Positions 6,888 to 14,940 of a stretch of DNA of 21,770 bases are shown piece after piece. The notes beneath the pieces are model-generated. The model was not told where the DNA came from and searched no databases. It saw only the letters and a program-made list of their open reading frames with translations. The DNA comes from Ruminococcus sp. UBA1394 (GTDB lineage: Bacteria > Bacillota > Clostridia > Oscillospirales > Ruminococcaceae), in contig DBQM01000018.1 of assembly GCA_002305725.1 (NCBI GenBank), forward strand, positions 26,438-48,207. The letters run 5' to 3'. The position numbers and the translations under genes were made by a program. The first letter of the stretch is position 1. Each line of letters begins with the position of its first letter.

Positions 6888-8503
6888 CGGTTTCTTCTCC
6901 TCAGGAATACAACAATACCAGCCGCAACAACAATCAGCGGAATAATAAAGATAACTGTTCTGCTGATAGCCTTGATCTGTGATGACTTGATATCAATAGT
7001 CTGAACGGAAAGATCCTTTTCAGCAATGATGATACCGTTTTCCTTGCCGCACATTTTGTTTACGGCGTTTATAACATATTCTGCGTTATTATATGTGTTT
7101 GAATAAGTCAGAACCTGGTCGAGAATTGTTGCACCGCCTATTACCATAACATTATTTACATGAGCGGTGTTGCTGCTGTCCATATTTGTCTTGGTAGCAA
7201 CCGCCATAACTGTCTGTGCGGACTTTTCTGCGCTGTCCGGGTCAAACTCAGTTGTTTCCTCTGTTTCTTCCTCAGTTGTTTCCTCGCCGTTTTCAGCAGC
7301 CTCAGCCTTTGCCTTTACTTCCTCGGCAGTCTGCATTTCAAGCGGATAGAGGAAAGATGTGTCAGAAGTTGTCAGAAGTGCTGTTGTATTTCTGTCAACG
7401 TTAGCGTCAAACAGGAGATTTACAGGTCTTGCAAGAGGTACAATAATAGGCAGCTTGGTGTTTGAAAGTCCCTCGCTGTATGTATCCTCGGCAATTGTCG
7501 CAACAGGAGCGCTAAGCTGTCCCTTCATTGTTGTGACATACTGGCTCTTGTCTGATGATGAGTCATAAACAATGCTTCCGCCGACTTCAATTCCCCATAC
7601 TTCAAGGAAATCGTCTATATTCGGTGTTGAGTACTGCAGGACATCTGCAATGTAAATCATGTCCTTGTCAAGGTCACCGTTATTGTAGAGGAAATCATCA
7701 AGCTTTTTGATGCTGTCTTCTGAAAGGTCGTTTACAGGTGCAGGAAGTACCACCATGTCGTAATCTTCCGGTGAAAGCGCATCTGTCATTATATCGACCT
7801 CAGAAACCTCATAGCCGTTTTTGTCCATGAGGGAGTAAAGTGCTGAAATTGAGTAAGCGTTGTCTGAATGATATATAGCAGAGCCGTTATACTTGCTGAT
7901 AAAAGCAACTCTCTGCGGATTTGCGTCAGTAACGCTCATAATTGCAGAAGTCAGCTCCTGCTCGCCCTTATAGCTCTGTACACTGCTGCTGCCGCTGTAG
8001 TAGTCAGACTGAATGTTGAACAGGTTGTTTACAGTCAGGACCTTTACTCTGTCGCCTGCCGCAACAACGATATTTCCCTCGGATATTTCACCGTTGTAGT
8101 TTGCGGAGAACTTTGTTACCACGTCTGGATTTGACGCAACATCATAGAAGTTGATTTTTATATGGTCTGAATGCTGTTCGTATTTTTCCAGCGTTTCAAG
8201 AACCATTTTCATATATGTCCCGCTGGTTGCAAAGTCTGATTCCTTTGCCATAACAGCGATCTCAACGTCAGTTTTTATTCCCTGTATATAGTCGATAGTA
8301 TCCTGTGATACCTCGTAGTATTTTTCCTTTGTAAGGTCAAGCTTTAAGTCCTTACGGTCTGTGAGGACTCCGGCAATAAGGTTTATGACAACAACAAATG
8401 CAATAAACACAACTGTTATAACTGTTGCCACCGTACCGTATTTAAGCTTTTTCTTATTAAAAGGCTTTTTTTCCTTTTCCGGTTTAACCGTTTCATTAGC
8501 CAT
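6884..8503 (-). CDS. GldG-like ABC transporter auxiliary protein
   Basis: The protein has 539 residues and a membrane helix at each end: one at about 24-46 and one at about 512-534, followed by basic FLRRRNR. After the first helix comes DLTKEKYYEVSQ (56-67), typical of GldG and ABC_transp_aux proteins, then a long extracellular region with an acidic Glu/Thr-rich insert near 400-430. Family members act with an ABC-2 permease; in Bacteroidetes the GldA-GldF-GldG set is needed for gliding, while Firmicutes sets have unknown substrates. RBS AAGGAGG (8514-8520) overlaps the stop codon of the permease gene, and the downstream gene overlaps by ATGA. Gliding motility is not implied by this gene alone. 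Confidence 0.88.
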   Translation of the reverse strand: MANETVKPEKEKKPFNKKKLKYGTVATVITVVFIAFVVVINLIAGVLTDRKDLKLDLTKEKYYEVSQDTIDYIQGIKTDVEIAVMAKESDFATSGTYMKMVLETLEKYEQHSDHIKINFYDVASNPDVVTKFSANYNGEISEGNIVVAAGDRVKVLTVNNLFNIQSDYYSGSSSVQSYKGEQELTSAIMSVTDANPQRVAFISKYNGSAIYHSDNAYSISALYSLMDKNGYEVSEVDIMTDALSPEDYDMVVLPAPVNDLSEDSIKKLDDFLYNNGDLDKDMIYIADVLQYSTPNIDDFLEVWGIEVGGSIVYDSSSDKSQYVTTMKGQLSAPVATIAEDTYSEGLSNTKLPIIVPLARPVNLLFDANVDRNTTALLTTSDTSFLYPLEMQTAEEVKAKAEAAENGEETTEEETEETTEFDPDSAEKSAQTVMAVATKTNMDSSNTAHVNNVMVIGGATILDQVLTYSNTYNNAEYVINAVNKMCGKENGIIIAEKDLSVQTIDIKSSQIKAISRTVIFIIPLIVVAAGIVVFLRRRNR

Positions 8504-8518
8504 CGTAACTATACCTCC

Positions 8519-9223
8519 TTAACTCCAGCGTCTTTTCTCAAATACCCTGACAGTCAGGAAATTGAAGATAACAGCCGTGCTCACAAAGAAAAGCACACTC
8601 GAAAGATTGAAAATACCGCAGGTAAATTCATAATACTTCTCATAGAAAGAAAGCGAATTGAGAATATTTGCAATAAAATCAATTTTAACATATCCTGCTA
8701 TAAAATCAAGCAGATAAAGCACCATCAGCAGAAGTATGCCGAATACAGCCGCAACCACCTGGTTTTCAGTAAGAGATGAAACAAACATTGTAACTGCGAT
8801 AAATGCACAGCCCACAAAGAAAAGTGCCAGATAATTTGAAAGAACAATGTTCCATGAAACATCGCCGAAATAGCTGAGTATCAGCGCATAGACAAACACA
8901 ATGCTGATTCCCATTATGTACATAAGGAGTGTTGCAAAATATTTGCCTAATACAATCCCTCCAAGACTTACAGGAGCAGTCAGCAGTCCCTGTTCGGTTT
9001 TCTGCTTTTTCTCCTCGCTGAATGATTTCATAGTAAGGACAGGGATAAGAATTACTATAATCAAAAACAAGCTTGAAAATAATCCGGACATATCAGTTGT
9101 TGCCGAATAAAGCGACGAAGCGTAGAAAAAATATCCGGAAAACGCATAGAATACTGCAAGAAATACATAAGCAATACTTGATGTAAAGAATGAGCCAAGC
9201 TCACGTCTGAATATTGCGCCCAT
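8519..9223 (-). CDS. ABC-2 type transporter permease (GldF-like)
   Basis: The protein has 234 residues with about six hydrophobic helices and almost no soluble part. It opens with MGAIFRRELGSFFTSS, a common start for this permease group. Between the second and third helices lies SFSEEKKQKTEQGLLTAPVS (67-86), the conserved cytoplasmic segment of ABC-2 permeases. It would form the membrane channel with the ATPase encoded just upstream. The ATPase stop and permease start share one base (TGATG at 9221-9225), and GGAGGT precedes the ATG, so expression is coupled. The substrate cannot be told from the sequence. Confidence 0.92.
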   Translation of the reverse strand: MGAIFRRELGSFFTSSIAYVFLAVFYAFSGYFFYASSLYSATTDMSGLFSSLFLIIVILIPVLTMKSFSEEKKQKTEQGLLTAPVSLGGIVLGKYFATLLMYIMGISIVFVYALILSYFGDVSWNIVLSNYLALFFVGCAFIAVTMFVSSLTENQVVAAVFGILLLMVLYLLDFIAGYVKIDFIANILNSLSFYEKYYEFTCGIFNLSSVLFFVSTAVIFNFLTVRVFEKRRWS

Positions 9224-10230
9224 CAGTTATTACCTCCGTTTTCAGTTTCATTTTGTTCGGACTTTGATTCCTTCAGCTTTTTGATATGCTCGGAAACGCC
9301 CTCGCCCATTGTGATTTTAAGGAAGATATCCTCAAGAGTTATCTCGGCAGAGTTCATGTAGAGGATAGTCCAGTTCATCTTGTTAACAAGTGCGCTGACC
9401 TCACGTCTTAAATCAACGTCCTCCTCTGCCTCCATCTCATATTCATATACGCCCTTTTCACGCTCCATATCGGCTCTGACGTATTTAAGTCCCGGGATTT
9501 TTCTCAGTTCAAAGAGAATCTCGTCCTTGTTTCCCTCAATTCTGACGATAAGTCTGTGGTCAGTAGAAATCTTCTTTGAAAGGTTTGCGGCTGTGTCGTC
9601 CGCTGCGATTTCACCCTTGTTGATGATGATTACTCTGTCGCACACCGCCTGTATCTCAGACAGGATATGGGAAGAAAGAATAACTGTATGGTTTCTGCCC
9701 AGCTTTTTGATAAGCGTTCTTATCTCAACCATCTGTTTCGGGTCAAGACCGACAGTCGGTTCGTCGAGAATGAGCACCGGCGGATTGCCGATAAGCGCCT
9801 GAGCAAGTCCCACACGCTGCTTGTAACCTTTTGAAAGGTGCTTTATTATCCTGTCCTTTACATCTGTAATTTTGCAGAGCTCGCAGATATCAGTCAGATG
9901 TGACTTTCTCGGCAGCTTGCATTTTTTCAGATCAAAGACAAAGTTAAGATAAGCCTTTACCGTCATGTCAAGATACAAAGGCGGAATCTCCGGCAGATAG
10001 CCGATATTTGCCTTTGCCTTTATAGGATCGTCAAGTACGTCAACCCCGTTAATAAGTACAGAACCGGAAGTTGACGAAATATATCCGGTCAGCATATTCA
10101 TTGTTGTGGATTTTCCGGCACCGTTAGGTCCAAGAAATCCCAGTATCTCTCCGTCATTGACAACAAAGCTTATGTCATTGACTGCTTTTTTGTCGCCGTA
10201 ATGCTTAGTGAGATTTTTAACCTCTATCAT
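9223..10230 (-). CDS. ABC transporter ATP-binding protein (GldA-like)
   Basis: The 335-residue nucleotide-binding subunit powers the permease that follows. Motifs are complete: Walker A GPNGAGKST (34-42), the Q-loop region replaced by YLPEIPPLY (78-86) as in GldA- and Nos-type ATPases, signature LSKGYKQR (132-139), Walker B VLILDEP (152-158) and the H-loop in SSHIL. A C-terminal extension after about residue 215 is charged and ends in a Lys/Glu/Asn-rich tail. RBS AGGAGGT lies 15 bases upstream of the start. It is the first gene of the four-gene operon. Its distance of 73 bases from gltX leaves room for a promoter, though readthrough from gltX is also possible. Confidence 0.95.
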   Translation of the reverse strand: MIEVKNLTKHYGDKKAVNDISFVVNDGEILGFLGPNGAGKSTTMNMLTGYISSTSGSVLINGVDVLDDPIKAKANIGYLPEIPPLYLDMTVKAYLNFVFDLKKCKLPRKSHLTDICELCKITDVKDRIIKHLSKGYKQRVGLAQALIGNPPVLILDEPTVGLDPKQMVEIRTLIKKLGRNHTVILSSHILSEIQAVCDRVIIINKGEIAADDTAANLSKKISTDHRLIVRIEGNKDEILFELRKIPGLKYVRADMEREKGVYEYEMEAEEDVDLRREVSALVNKMNWTILYMNSAEITLEDIFLKITMGEGVSEHIKKLKESKSEQNETENGGNN

Positions 10231-10261
10231 ACTAAAGTGCTACCTCCTAACATAGCTGTTC

Positions 10262-10290
10262 ATCATAAGTGTATCAGACCAATGTGACAG
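10262..10290 (-). promoter_or_regulatory. Possible promoter of the ABC transporter operon
   Basis: On the - strand CTGTCA (10285-10290) and TATGAT (10262-10267) are 17 bases apart, matching 4/6 and 5/6 of the sigma-A boxes. No clear terminator separates gltX from this site, so the ABC operon could receive transcripts from both sources. Confidence 0.4.
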
Positions 10291-10303
10291 TTCTATGAAA
10301 ACA

Positions 10304-11755
10304 TTATGAAAGCTTTTCTATACCCTTTTTAATTCGGGCAATTGTGTCCTCTTTGCCCAGAATATCGCAGAGTTCGACGCCGCCGCCCGGTGTAAACTGC
10401 TTTCCTGAAACCGCAGTTCTTACAGGCCACAGCAGCCAGCCGTTCTTGACTTCAAGCTTTGCAATAAGGTCAAAGAGCGCCTTGTGGATTGATTCTGTGT
10501 TCCACTCGTCGAGATTTTCCAGTACAGGCAGGACAGCTTTCAGCGCCTCAAGGGAGGTTTCCTCGTTGGTTTTCATCTTCTTGTGGCAGTACATTGAAGT
10601 GTCGTAATCCGGCAGTTCATCAATGAAATCAACCATTTCCGGAACGTCGTTGAAAATCTCAGTTCTCGGCTGGAGTACTGACGCCAGCAGCGGAAGGTCA
10701 ATGTCCTCTCTCTTTACTGTCTGACGGATATACGGAGTAACGTGCTCTAAAAATACCTCCGGTGACATTCTTCTGATGTGTGCCGCATTGACTGCTTTAA
10801 GCTTTACAGGGTCGAAGATAGCCGGTGATTTTGAAATACCGCTGATATCGAAGTTTTCAGCAAGCTCGGCAAGAGTGAAAATTTCCTCCTCGCCCTTAGG
10901 CGCCCAGCCCAGAAGTGCGATAAAGTTTACAACAGCCTCCGGCAGATATCCCTTTGCAACGATATCTTCAAATGAAGCGTCGCCGTTTCTCTTGGAAAGC
11001 TTTGAGGTCTGGTCTTTCATTACCGGCGGACAATGGATATAAACCGGAACGTCCCAGCCAAAAGCCTTGTAAAGCAGGTTGTATTTCGGCGCAGAGGAAA
11101 GGTATTCGTTTCCTCTTACAACGTGTGTGATACCCATTGTGTGGTCGTCTACAACGTTTGCGAAGTTGTATGTCGGCATACCGTCTGTCTTTATGAGAAT
11201 CTGGTCATCAAGAGTTGAGTTTTCAACTGTGATATCGCCGTAAATCTCATCATGGAAAGTTGTTGTACCCTCAAGCGGCATTTTCTGTCTGATAACGTAA
11301 GGCACTCCGGCAGCCAGCTTTTCCTCAACCTCTTCCTTTGAAAGATTGCGGCAGTGTCTGTCATACATCGGCGGAATATGTGACGCCTCCTGTATTTTCC
11401 TTACCTCGTCAAGCCTTTCCTTGTCGCAGAAGCAATAGTAAGCGTCACCGCTTTCAACCAGTTTAAGGGCGTATTCCTTGAACATACCCATTCTCTGTGA
11501 CTGGATATACGGACCGTAATCTCCGCCCACGTCCGGACCCTCGTCCCATTTAAGACCTGCTTTTCTGAGAGTATCGTAAATAACGTCAACAGCGCCCTCA
11601 ACGTATCTTTCCTGGTCGGTGTCCTCGATTCTTAAAATGAAGTCACCGCCGTTTTTCTTTGCAATAAGATATGTGTAAAGAGCCGTTCTCAGATTACCGA
11701 TATGCATATATCCTGTCGGACTCGGCGCAAATCTTGTTCTTACTCTCTTTGCCAT
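10304..11755 (-). CDS. gltX: Glutamate--tRNA ligase
   Basis: Class I aminoacyl-tRNA synthetase that charges tRNA(Glu), 483 residues, normal length. The HIGH motif is HIGN at 18-21 within FAPSPTGYMHIGN, and the KMSKS motif is KLSKR at 252-256. The zinc site C108-x-C110 with Y131 and C135 has the same spacing as in the E. coli enzyme. In Gram-positive bacteria the enzyme often also charges tRNA(Gln) with glutamate for the amidotransferase route; no gatCAB is in this window. The start ATG lies six bases after the ribF stop, and its RBS (GGAAAGGA) is within the ribF end, so it is coupled to ribF. It is the last gene of the translation operon. Confidence 0.98.
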   Translation of the reverse strand: MAKRVRTRFAPSPTGYMHIGNLRTALYTYLIAKKNGGDFILRIEDTDQERYVEGAVDVIYDTLRKAGLKWDEGPDVGGDYGPYIQSQRMGMFKEYALKLVESGDAYYCFCDKERLDEVRKIQEASHIPPMYDRHCRNLSKEEVEEKLAAGVPYVIRQKMPLEGTTTFHDEIYGDITVENSTLDDQILIKTDGMPTYNFANVVDDHTMGITHVVRGNEYLSSAPKYNLLYKAFGWDVPVYIHCPPVMKDQTSKLSKRNGDASFEDIVAKGYLPEAVVNFIALLGWAPKGEEEIFTLAELAENFDISGISKSPAIFDPVKLKAVNAAHIRRMSPEVFLEHVTPYIRQTVKREDIDLPLLASVLQPRTEIFNDVPEMVDFIDELPDYDTSMYCHKKMKTNEETSLEALKAVLPVLENLDEWNTESIHKALFDLIAKLEVKNGWLLWPVRTAVSGKQFTPGGGVELCDILGKEDTIARIKKGIEKLS

Positions 11756-11761
11756 TTATTT

Positions 11762-12688
11762 TCATTCCTTTCCTGCCGGTTTCTGCATTGCCGTACCCTC
11801 AGTCTGCTGACGGATATAGTCAATATCTGCAAAAACCTGCTTTTTAAGTTCCTCAATGGAGTCAAATTTTTTCTCATCTCTCACAAATTCCATAAATCCG
11901 ACCTCGATTTTTCTGCCGTACAGATCACCGCTGTAATCAAGGATATGGGTTTCCGCAAGAGGCTTTATGTTTTTTTCAACAGTCGGCTTGACGCCTATGT
12001 TTGTAATGGAATTATATGTTTTTCCATCAATATCTGTTAATGTATGATAAACACCTTTTCTCAGCACAAGCTGTTTTTCTCCGAAAATCTGGTTTATAGT
12101 AGGAAAATCAAGGGTTCTCCCCAGCCTGTTTCCCTGGACTACTTCACCGTAAACCGAATACATTCCGCAGCCCATAGCATAGGTTTCGTGAACTTTTCCC
12201 TCTCTGAGCATTGCACGGTACTTTTCCGAGGAAAAGCCGTTTCCCGAAAGCTTTATGACCGCAACCTCAAAGCCGTATTTTTCCCCAAGCCTTTTCAGTT
12301 CGTCCGTACCGCATGAAGCGTTTTTCCCGAACCGGAAATTTTCTCCGCACACGACCGCCCCCACATTCATTTTTCCACAGAGTATCTCACGGGCAAACCC
12401 CTCGCCGTCCATATTCTGCAATGCGCTGAAATCCGGCGACATGGCGTATTTTATGCCGAGTTTTTCAAGTATTCTCAGTTTCTGCTCGTTTGTGTAAATA
12501 TACTCAAAAGGTCTGCCGTGCTTGAAGCTTACAGATTCTGTTCTGAAAGTGAACACAGCCGGAGCCAGTCCCTTATAGTTCAAGGCTGTCGAAATGACAA
12601 GCCTGTGTCCGCAGTGTACCCCGTCAAATATCCCCAGCGCCGCAGCGGTCTTTTCCTTTATGCTGCCGCTTTCTGTCACGTTTAACAT
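11762..12688 (-). CDS. ribF: Bifunctional riboflavin kinase / FAD synthetase
   Basis: This enzyme turns riboflavin into FMN and then FAD in the cytoplasm; 308 residues, the usual size. The N-terminal nucleotidyltransferase domain shows GIFDGVHCGH (19-28) and GENFRFG (115-121). The C-terminal kinase domain shows GRTLDFPTIN (190-199). The segment usually written SS-T-x-I-R reads SSEKYR (153-158), a mild departure. The start lies two bases after the truB stop with only a weak RBS, so translation probably depends on coupling. Position between truB and gltX is usual for this operon in Firmicutes. Confidence 0.96.
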   Translation of the reverse strand: MLNVTESGSIKEKTAAALGIFDGVHCGHRLVISTALNYKGLAPAVFTFRTESVSFKHGRPFEYIYTNEQKLRILEKLGIKYAMSPDFSALQNMDGEGFAREILCGKMNVGAVVCGENFRFGKNASCGTDELKRLGEKYGFEVAVIKLSGNGFSSEKYRAMLREGKVHETYAMGCGMYSVYGEVVQGNRLGRTLDFPTINQIFGEKQLVLRKGVYHTLTDIDGKTYNSITNIGVKPTVEKNIKPLAETHILDYSGDLYGRKIEVGFMEFVRDEKKFDSIEELKKQVFADIDYIRQQTEGTAMQKPAGKE

Positions 12689-12690
12689 GT

Positions 12691-13602
12691 TTAACGGTCA
12701 CCGTCCCCGTAAAGGTTTTTCAGAATTCTCAGTTCATTATTTTCAATATCAGCGCAGGCAAGTCCGATAAATTCGTCTTTGTCGGAATATATCCTGTACT
12801 GCTCCCTGCCGTCAAAGCCTTTCAGCTTGTCAAGGTGCAGCTTTACACCGTTTTTGTACATCTTCGTTTTCATCTCGTTCAGATGTATCTCCGGCAGAGA
12901 AGTGAACAGTCTTTCAGAAGAAATAACTGCCTTTTCCAACTGTCCGCTGTCACGCAGGCTTTCAAGCTGTTCAAGGGTCACGCACTCGTCAAGGGAAAAA
13001 CCGTTTGAATATGTTCTCACAAGGGAAGTCATAGCGCCGCCGCAGCCGAGAGCCTGTCCGATATCGTGAATGATAGTCCGGACATAAGTGCCTCCGGAAC
13101 AGGAAATATTAAGCTTTCCCTCAGCGGTTTTTTCATCATATTCAGCGATTTCAAGGGCGCTTACGGTTATTTTCCTCGCTTCACGCTCGACCTCGATACC
13201 CTTTCTTGCAAGCTCATAAAGCCTTTTTCCGCCCACAGACACTGCCGAATACATAGGCGGTATCTGACTTATTTCCCCACGAAAATTTGCTAATGCGGAT
13301 TCAAGCTCCTGCAAGGTTACGCAGGGTGTTTCTTCGGAAAGTATTTTTCCGGTTATGTCCTGTGTGTCTGTCACTATCCCCAGTCTGAAACCGGCGGTAT
13401 AGCTTTTGCCGGTGTGGGGGATAATGCTGACTGCCTTTGTGGCGTTTCCGCAGAAAACCGGAAGTACTCCGGTTGCCATAGGGTCAAGAGTACCGGAGTG
13501 CCCCAGCCTTTTCATTTTCAGAATACCTCTCATTTTGGCGATAACGTCAAAGGAGGTGAACCCCTCCGGCTTGTTTACAGGGATTATACCGTTTAACTGC
13601 AT
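12691..13602 (-). CDS. truB: tRNA pseudouridine(55) synthase
   Basis: TruB makes the conserved pseudouridine at position 55 of the tRNA T-loop. The 303 residues begin with NGIIPVNKPEGFTS, and the catalytic motif is HSGTLDPMATG (35-45) with D40 as the nucleophile. SGGTYVRTI near the middle is a second family motif. A C-terminal region past about 240 may be a short PUA-like domain. The gene begins inside the end of nrnA (ten shared bases, 13593-13602), which points to translational coupling. Identification is secure. Confidence 0.97.
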   Translation of the reverse strand: MQLNGIIPVNKPEGFTSFDVIAKMRGILKMKRLGHSGTLDPMATGVLPVFCGNATKAVSIIPHTGKSYTAGFRLGIVTDTQDITGKILSEETPCVTLQELESALANFRGEISQIPPMYSAVSVGGKRLYELARKGIEVEREARKITVSALEIAEYDEKTAEGKLNISCSGGTYVRTIIHDIGQALGCGGAMTSLVRTYSNGFSLDECVTLEQLESLRDSGQLEKAVISSERLFTSLPEIHLNEMKTKMYKNGVKLHLDKLKGFDGREQYRIYSDKDEFIGLACADIENNELRILKNLYGDGDR

Positions 13603-14552
13603 TTTTCCAGTCCCTTTGCAACAGCGTCAACTATCTGATTTTTCACCTCGTCAAGAGTGCCGTGGAGCAGACAGCCTGCCGCCTTGACATGACCTCCGCC
13701 GCCAAGTGACGCACATATATCCGAAACGTTAACATCGTTGGCAGAGCGCATTGATATCTTATAACTGTTTTCATCTCTCTGCTTGATGGTAACGCCCACT
13801 TCAACGCCCTCTACCTGCAGAGGTATTCCGGCAAGTCCTTCCAGTTCAGAGGCGTCAACGCCCCATCTGTCAAGAATATCTGTTGTGACACATATCATAG
13901 TGCAGCGGTCGTCAAGATAATATTCCATAATATCCGTAACGGCTCTCTCGATCTTGATTCTGCCCTTGCTCTTTACCTCGAACATTTCACGGTTTATATG
14001 AGCATAGCCGATATCATGTGTCCTTTTCAGCTCTGCCACTATCTCATGACATCTCGCAGTTGTGTTTTCATATTTAAAGCAGCCGGTATCTGTTGCAATA
14101 CCAGTATAGATACATCTTGTTATATCCTCAGTCACAGGGATATCCAGAATCTTTATCAGTTCAAAAACCACTTCACACGCCGCCGATGCGTCCGGGCAGA
14201 CAAGGGTTTTCTCCGCATAGCCTGTATTTGAAATATGGTGGTCAATGCAGAGGTTTACCTTATCGCCGTAAATCTCTTTGTATTTTCCAAGGAGATTTAT
14301 GTCCGCAACGTCCGAGGCTATAATGATATCCGGCTCAAAGTCCTCGTCAATATAGCTGCCGGTCATGAAATCATATCTCTTTGGTATCTCATCAGAGCAG
14401 AGCACCTTTGCCTTTTTGCCCATGTATCTGAGCATATGATAAAGGGCAGTACTCGAACCGGTGCAGTCGCCGTCCGGGCTCTGATGAATGAGAATATATG
14501 CGTTACCGCAGTTTCTGAGTATTTCCGCTGCCTCGTTAAAATCTATTTTCAT
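13593..14552 (-). CDS. nrnA: DHH-family phosphoesterase, NrnA-type nanoRNase / pAp phosphatase
   Basis: NrnA degrades 2-5 nt RNA oligomers and removes phosphate from pAp using metal ions. The 319 residues hold the DHH metal site: H23 and D27-G-D29 in HQSPDGDCTG, D81 in ASDVAD and D104-H-H. The substrate-binding DHHA1 domain carries GGGGH at 284-288. Genes of this type stand between rbfA and truB in many Firmicutes, which supports NrnA over RecJ. The RBS is modest (GAGG) in a 21-base gap after rbfA. The dual activity is taken from the family. Confidence 0.92.
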   Translation of the reverse strand: MKIDFNEAAEILRNCGNAYILIHQSPDGDCTGSSTALYHMLRYMGKKAKVLCSDEIPKRYDFMTGSYIDEDFEPDIIIASDVADINLLGKYKEIYGDKVNLCIDHHISNTGYAEKTLVCPDASAACEVVFELIKILDIPVTEDITRCIYTGIATDTGCFKYENTTARCHEIVAELKRTHDIGYAHINREMFEVKSKGRIKIERAVTDIMEYYLDDRCTMICVTTDILDRWGVDASELEGLAGIPLQVEGVEVGVTIKQRDENSYKISMRSANDVNVSDICASLGGGGHVKAAGCLLHGTLDEVKNQIVDAVAKGLEKCS

Positions 14553-14573
14553 ACTTTCACATCCTCTGATATC

Positions 14574-14909
14574 TTAAAGTTCTCTTAATTTCTGATTGAT
14601 TTCCGCACTGTGTGCAATGGAATCATCTGCTATAAACTTCAGATCCGGACATTTTCTCATGTGAAGTCTGTGAAAAAGCTCTCTCTTTATAAATCCGGCC
14701 GCACTTGTCAGTCCCTCAACAGATCTCTTTGCTTTGTCCATACCCTCAAAGCAGGATATATAAACCTTGCAGTGAGAAAGATCGTTTGAAAGGTCAACCC
14801 TGACAACCGTCAGCATCTGATCCACTCTCGGATCCTTGATATCTCTGAGAATATCAGTAAGCTCACGCTTGATATCCTCGGACATTCTTCCGACCTTAAA
14901 GCTTGACAT
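14574..14909 (-). CDS. rbfA: 30S ribosome-binding factor A
   Basis: RbfA helps the last steps of 30S subunit maturation and 16S 5'-end processing. The 111 residues form one KH-like domain with DPRV at 26-29, a family hallmark, and end KLREL as many members do. GGAGGT stands seven bases before the ATG. It lies 31 bases after infB, in the usual order infB-rbfA. Nothing is abnormal in length or start. Confidence 0.96.
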   Translation of the reverse strand: MSSFKVGRMSEDIKRELTDILRDIKDPRVDQMLTVVRVDLSNDLSHCKVYISCFEGMDKAKRSVEGLTSAAGFIKRELFHRLHMRKCPDLKFIADDSIAHSAEINQKLREL

Positions 14910-14940
14910 ACGCCACCTCCAGAAAGTTTTTTACAAGGAT

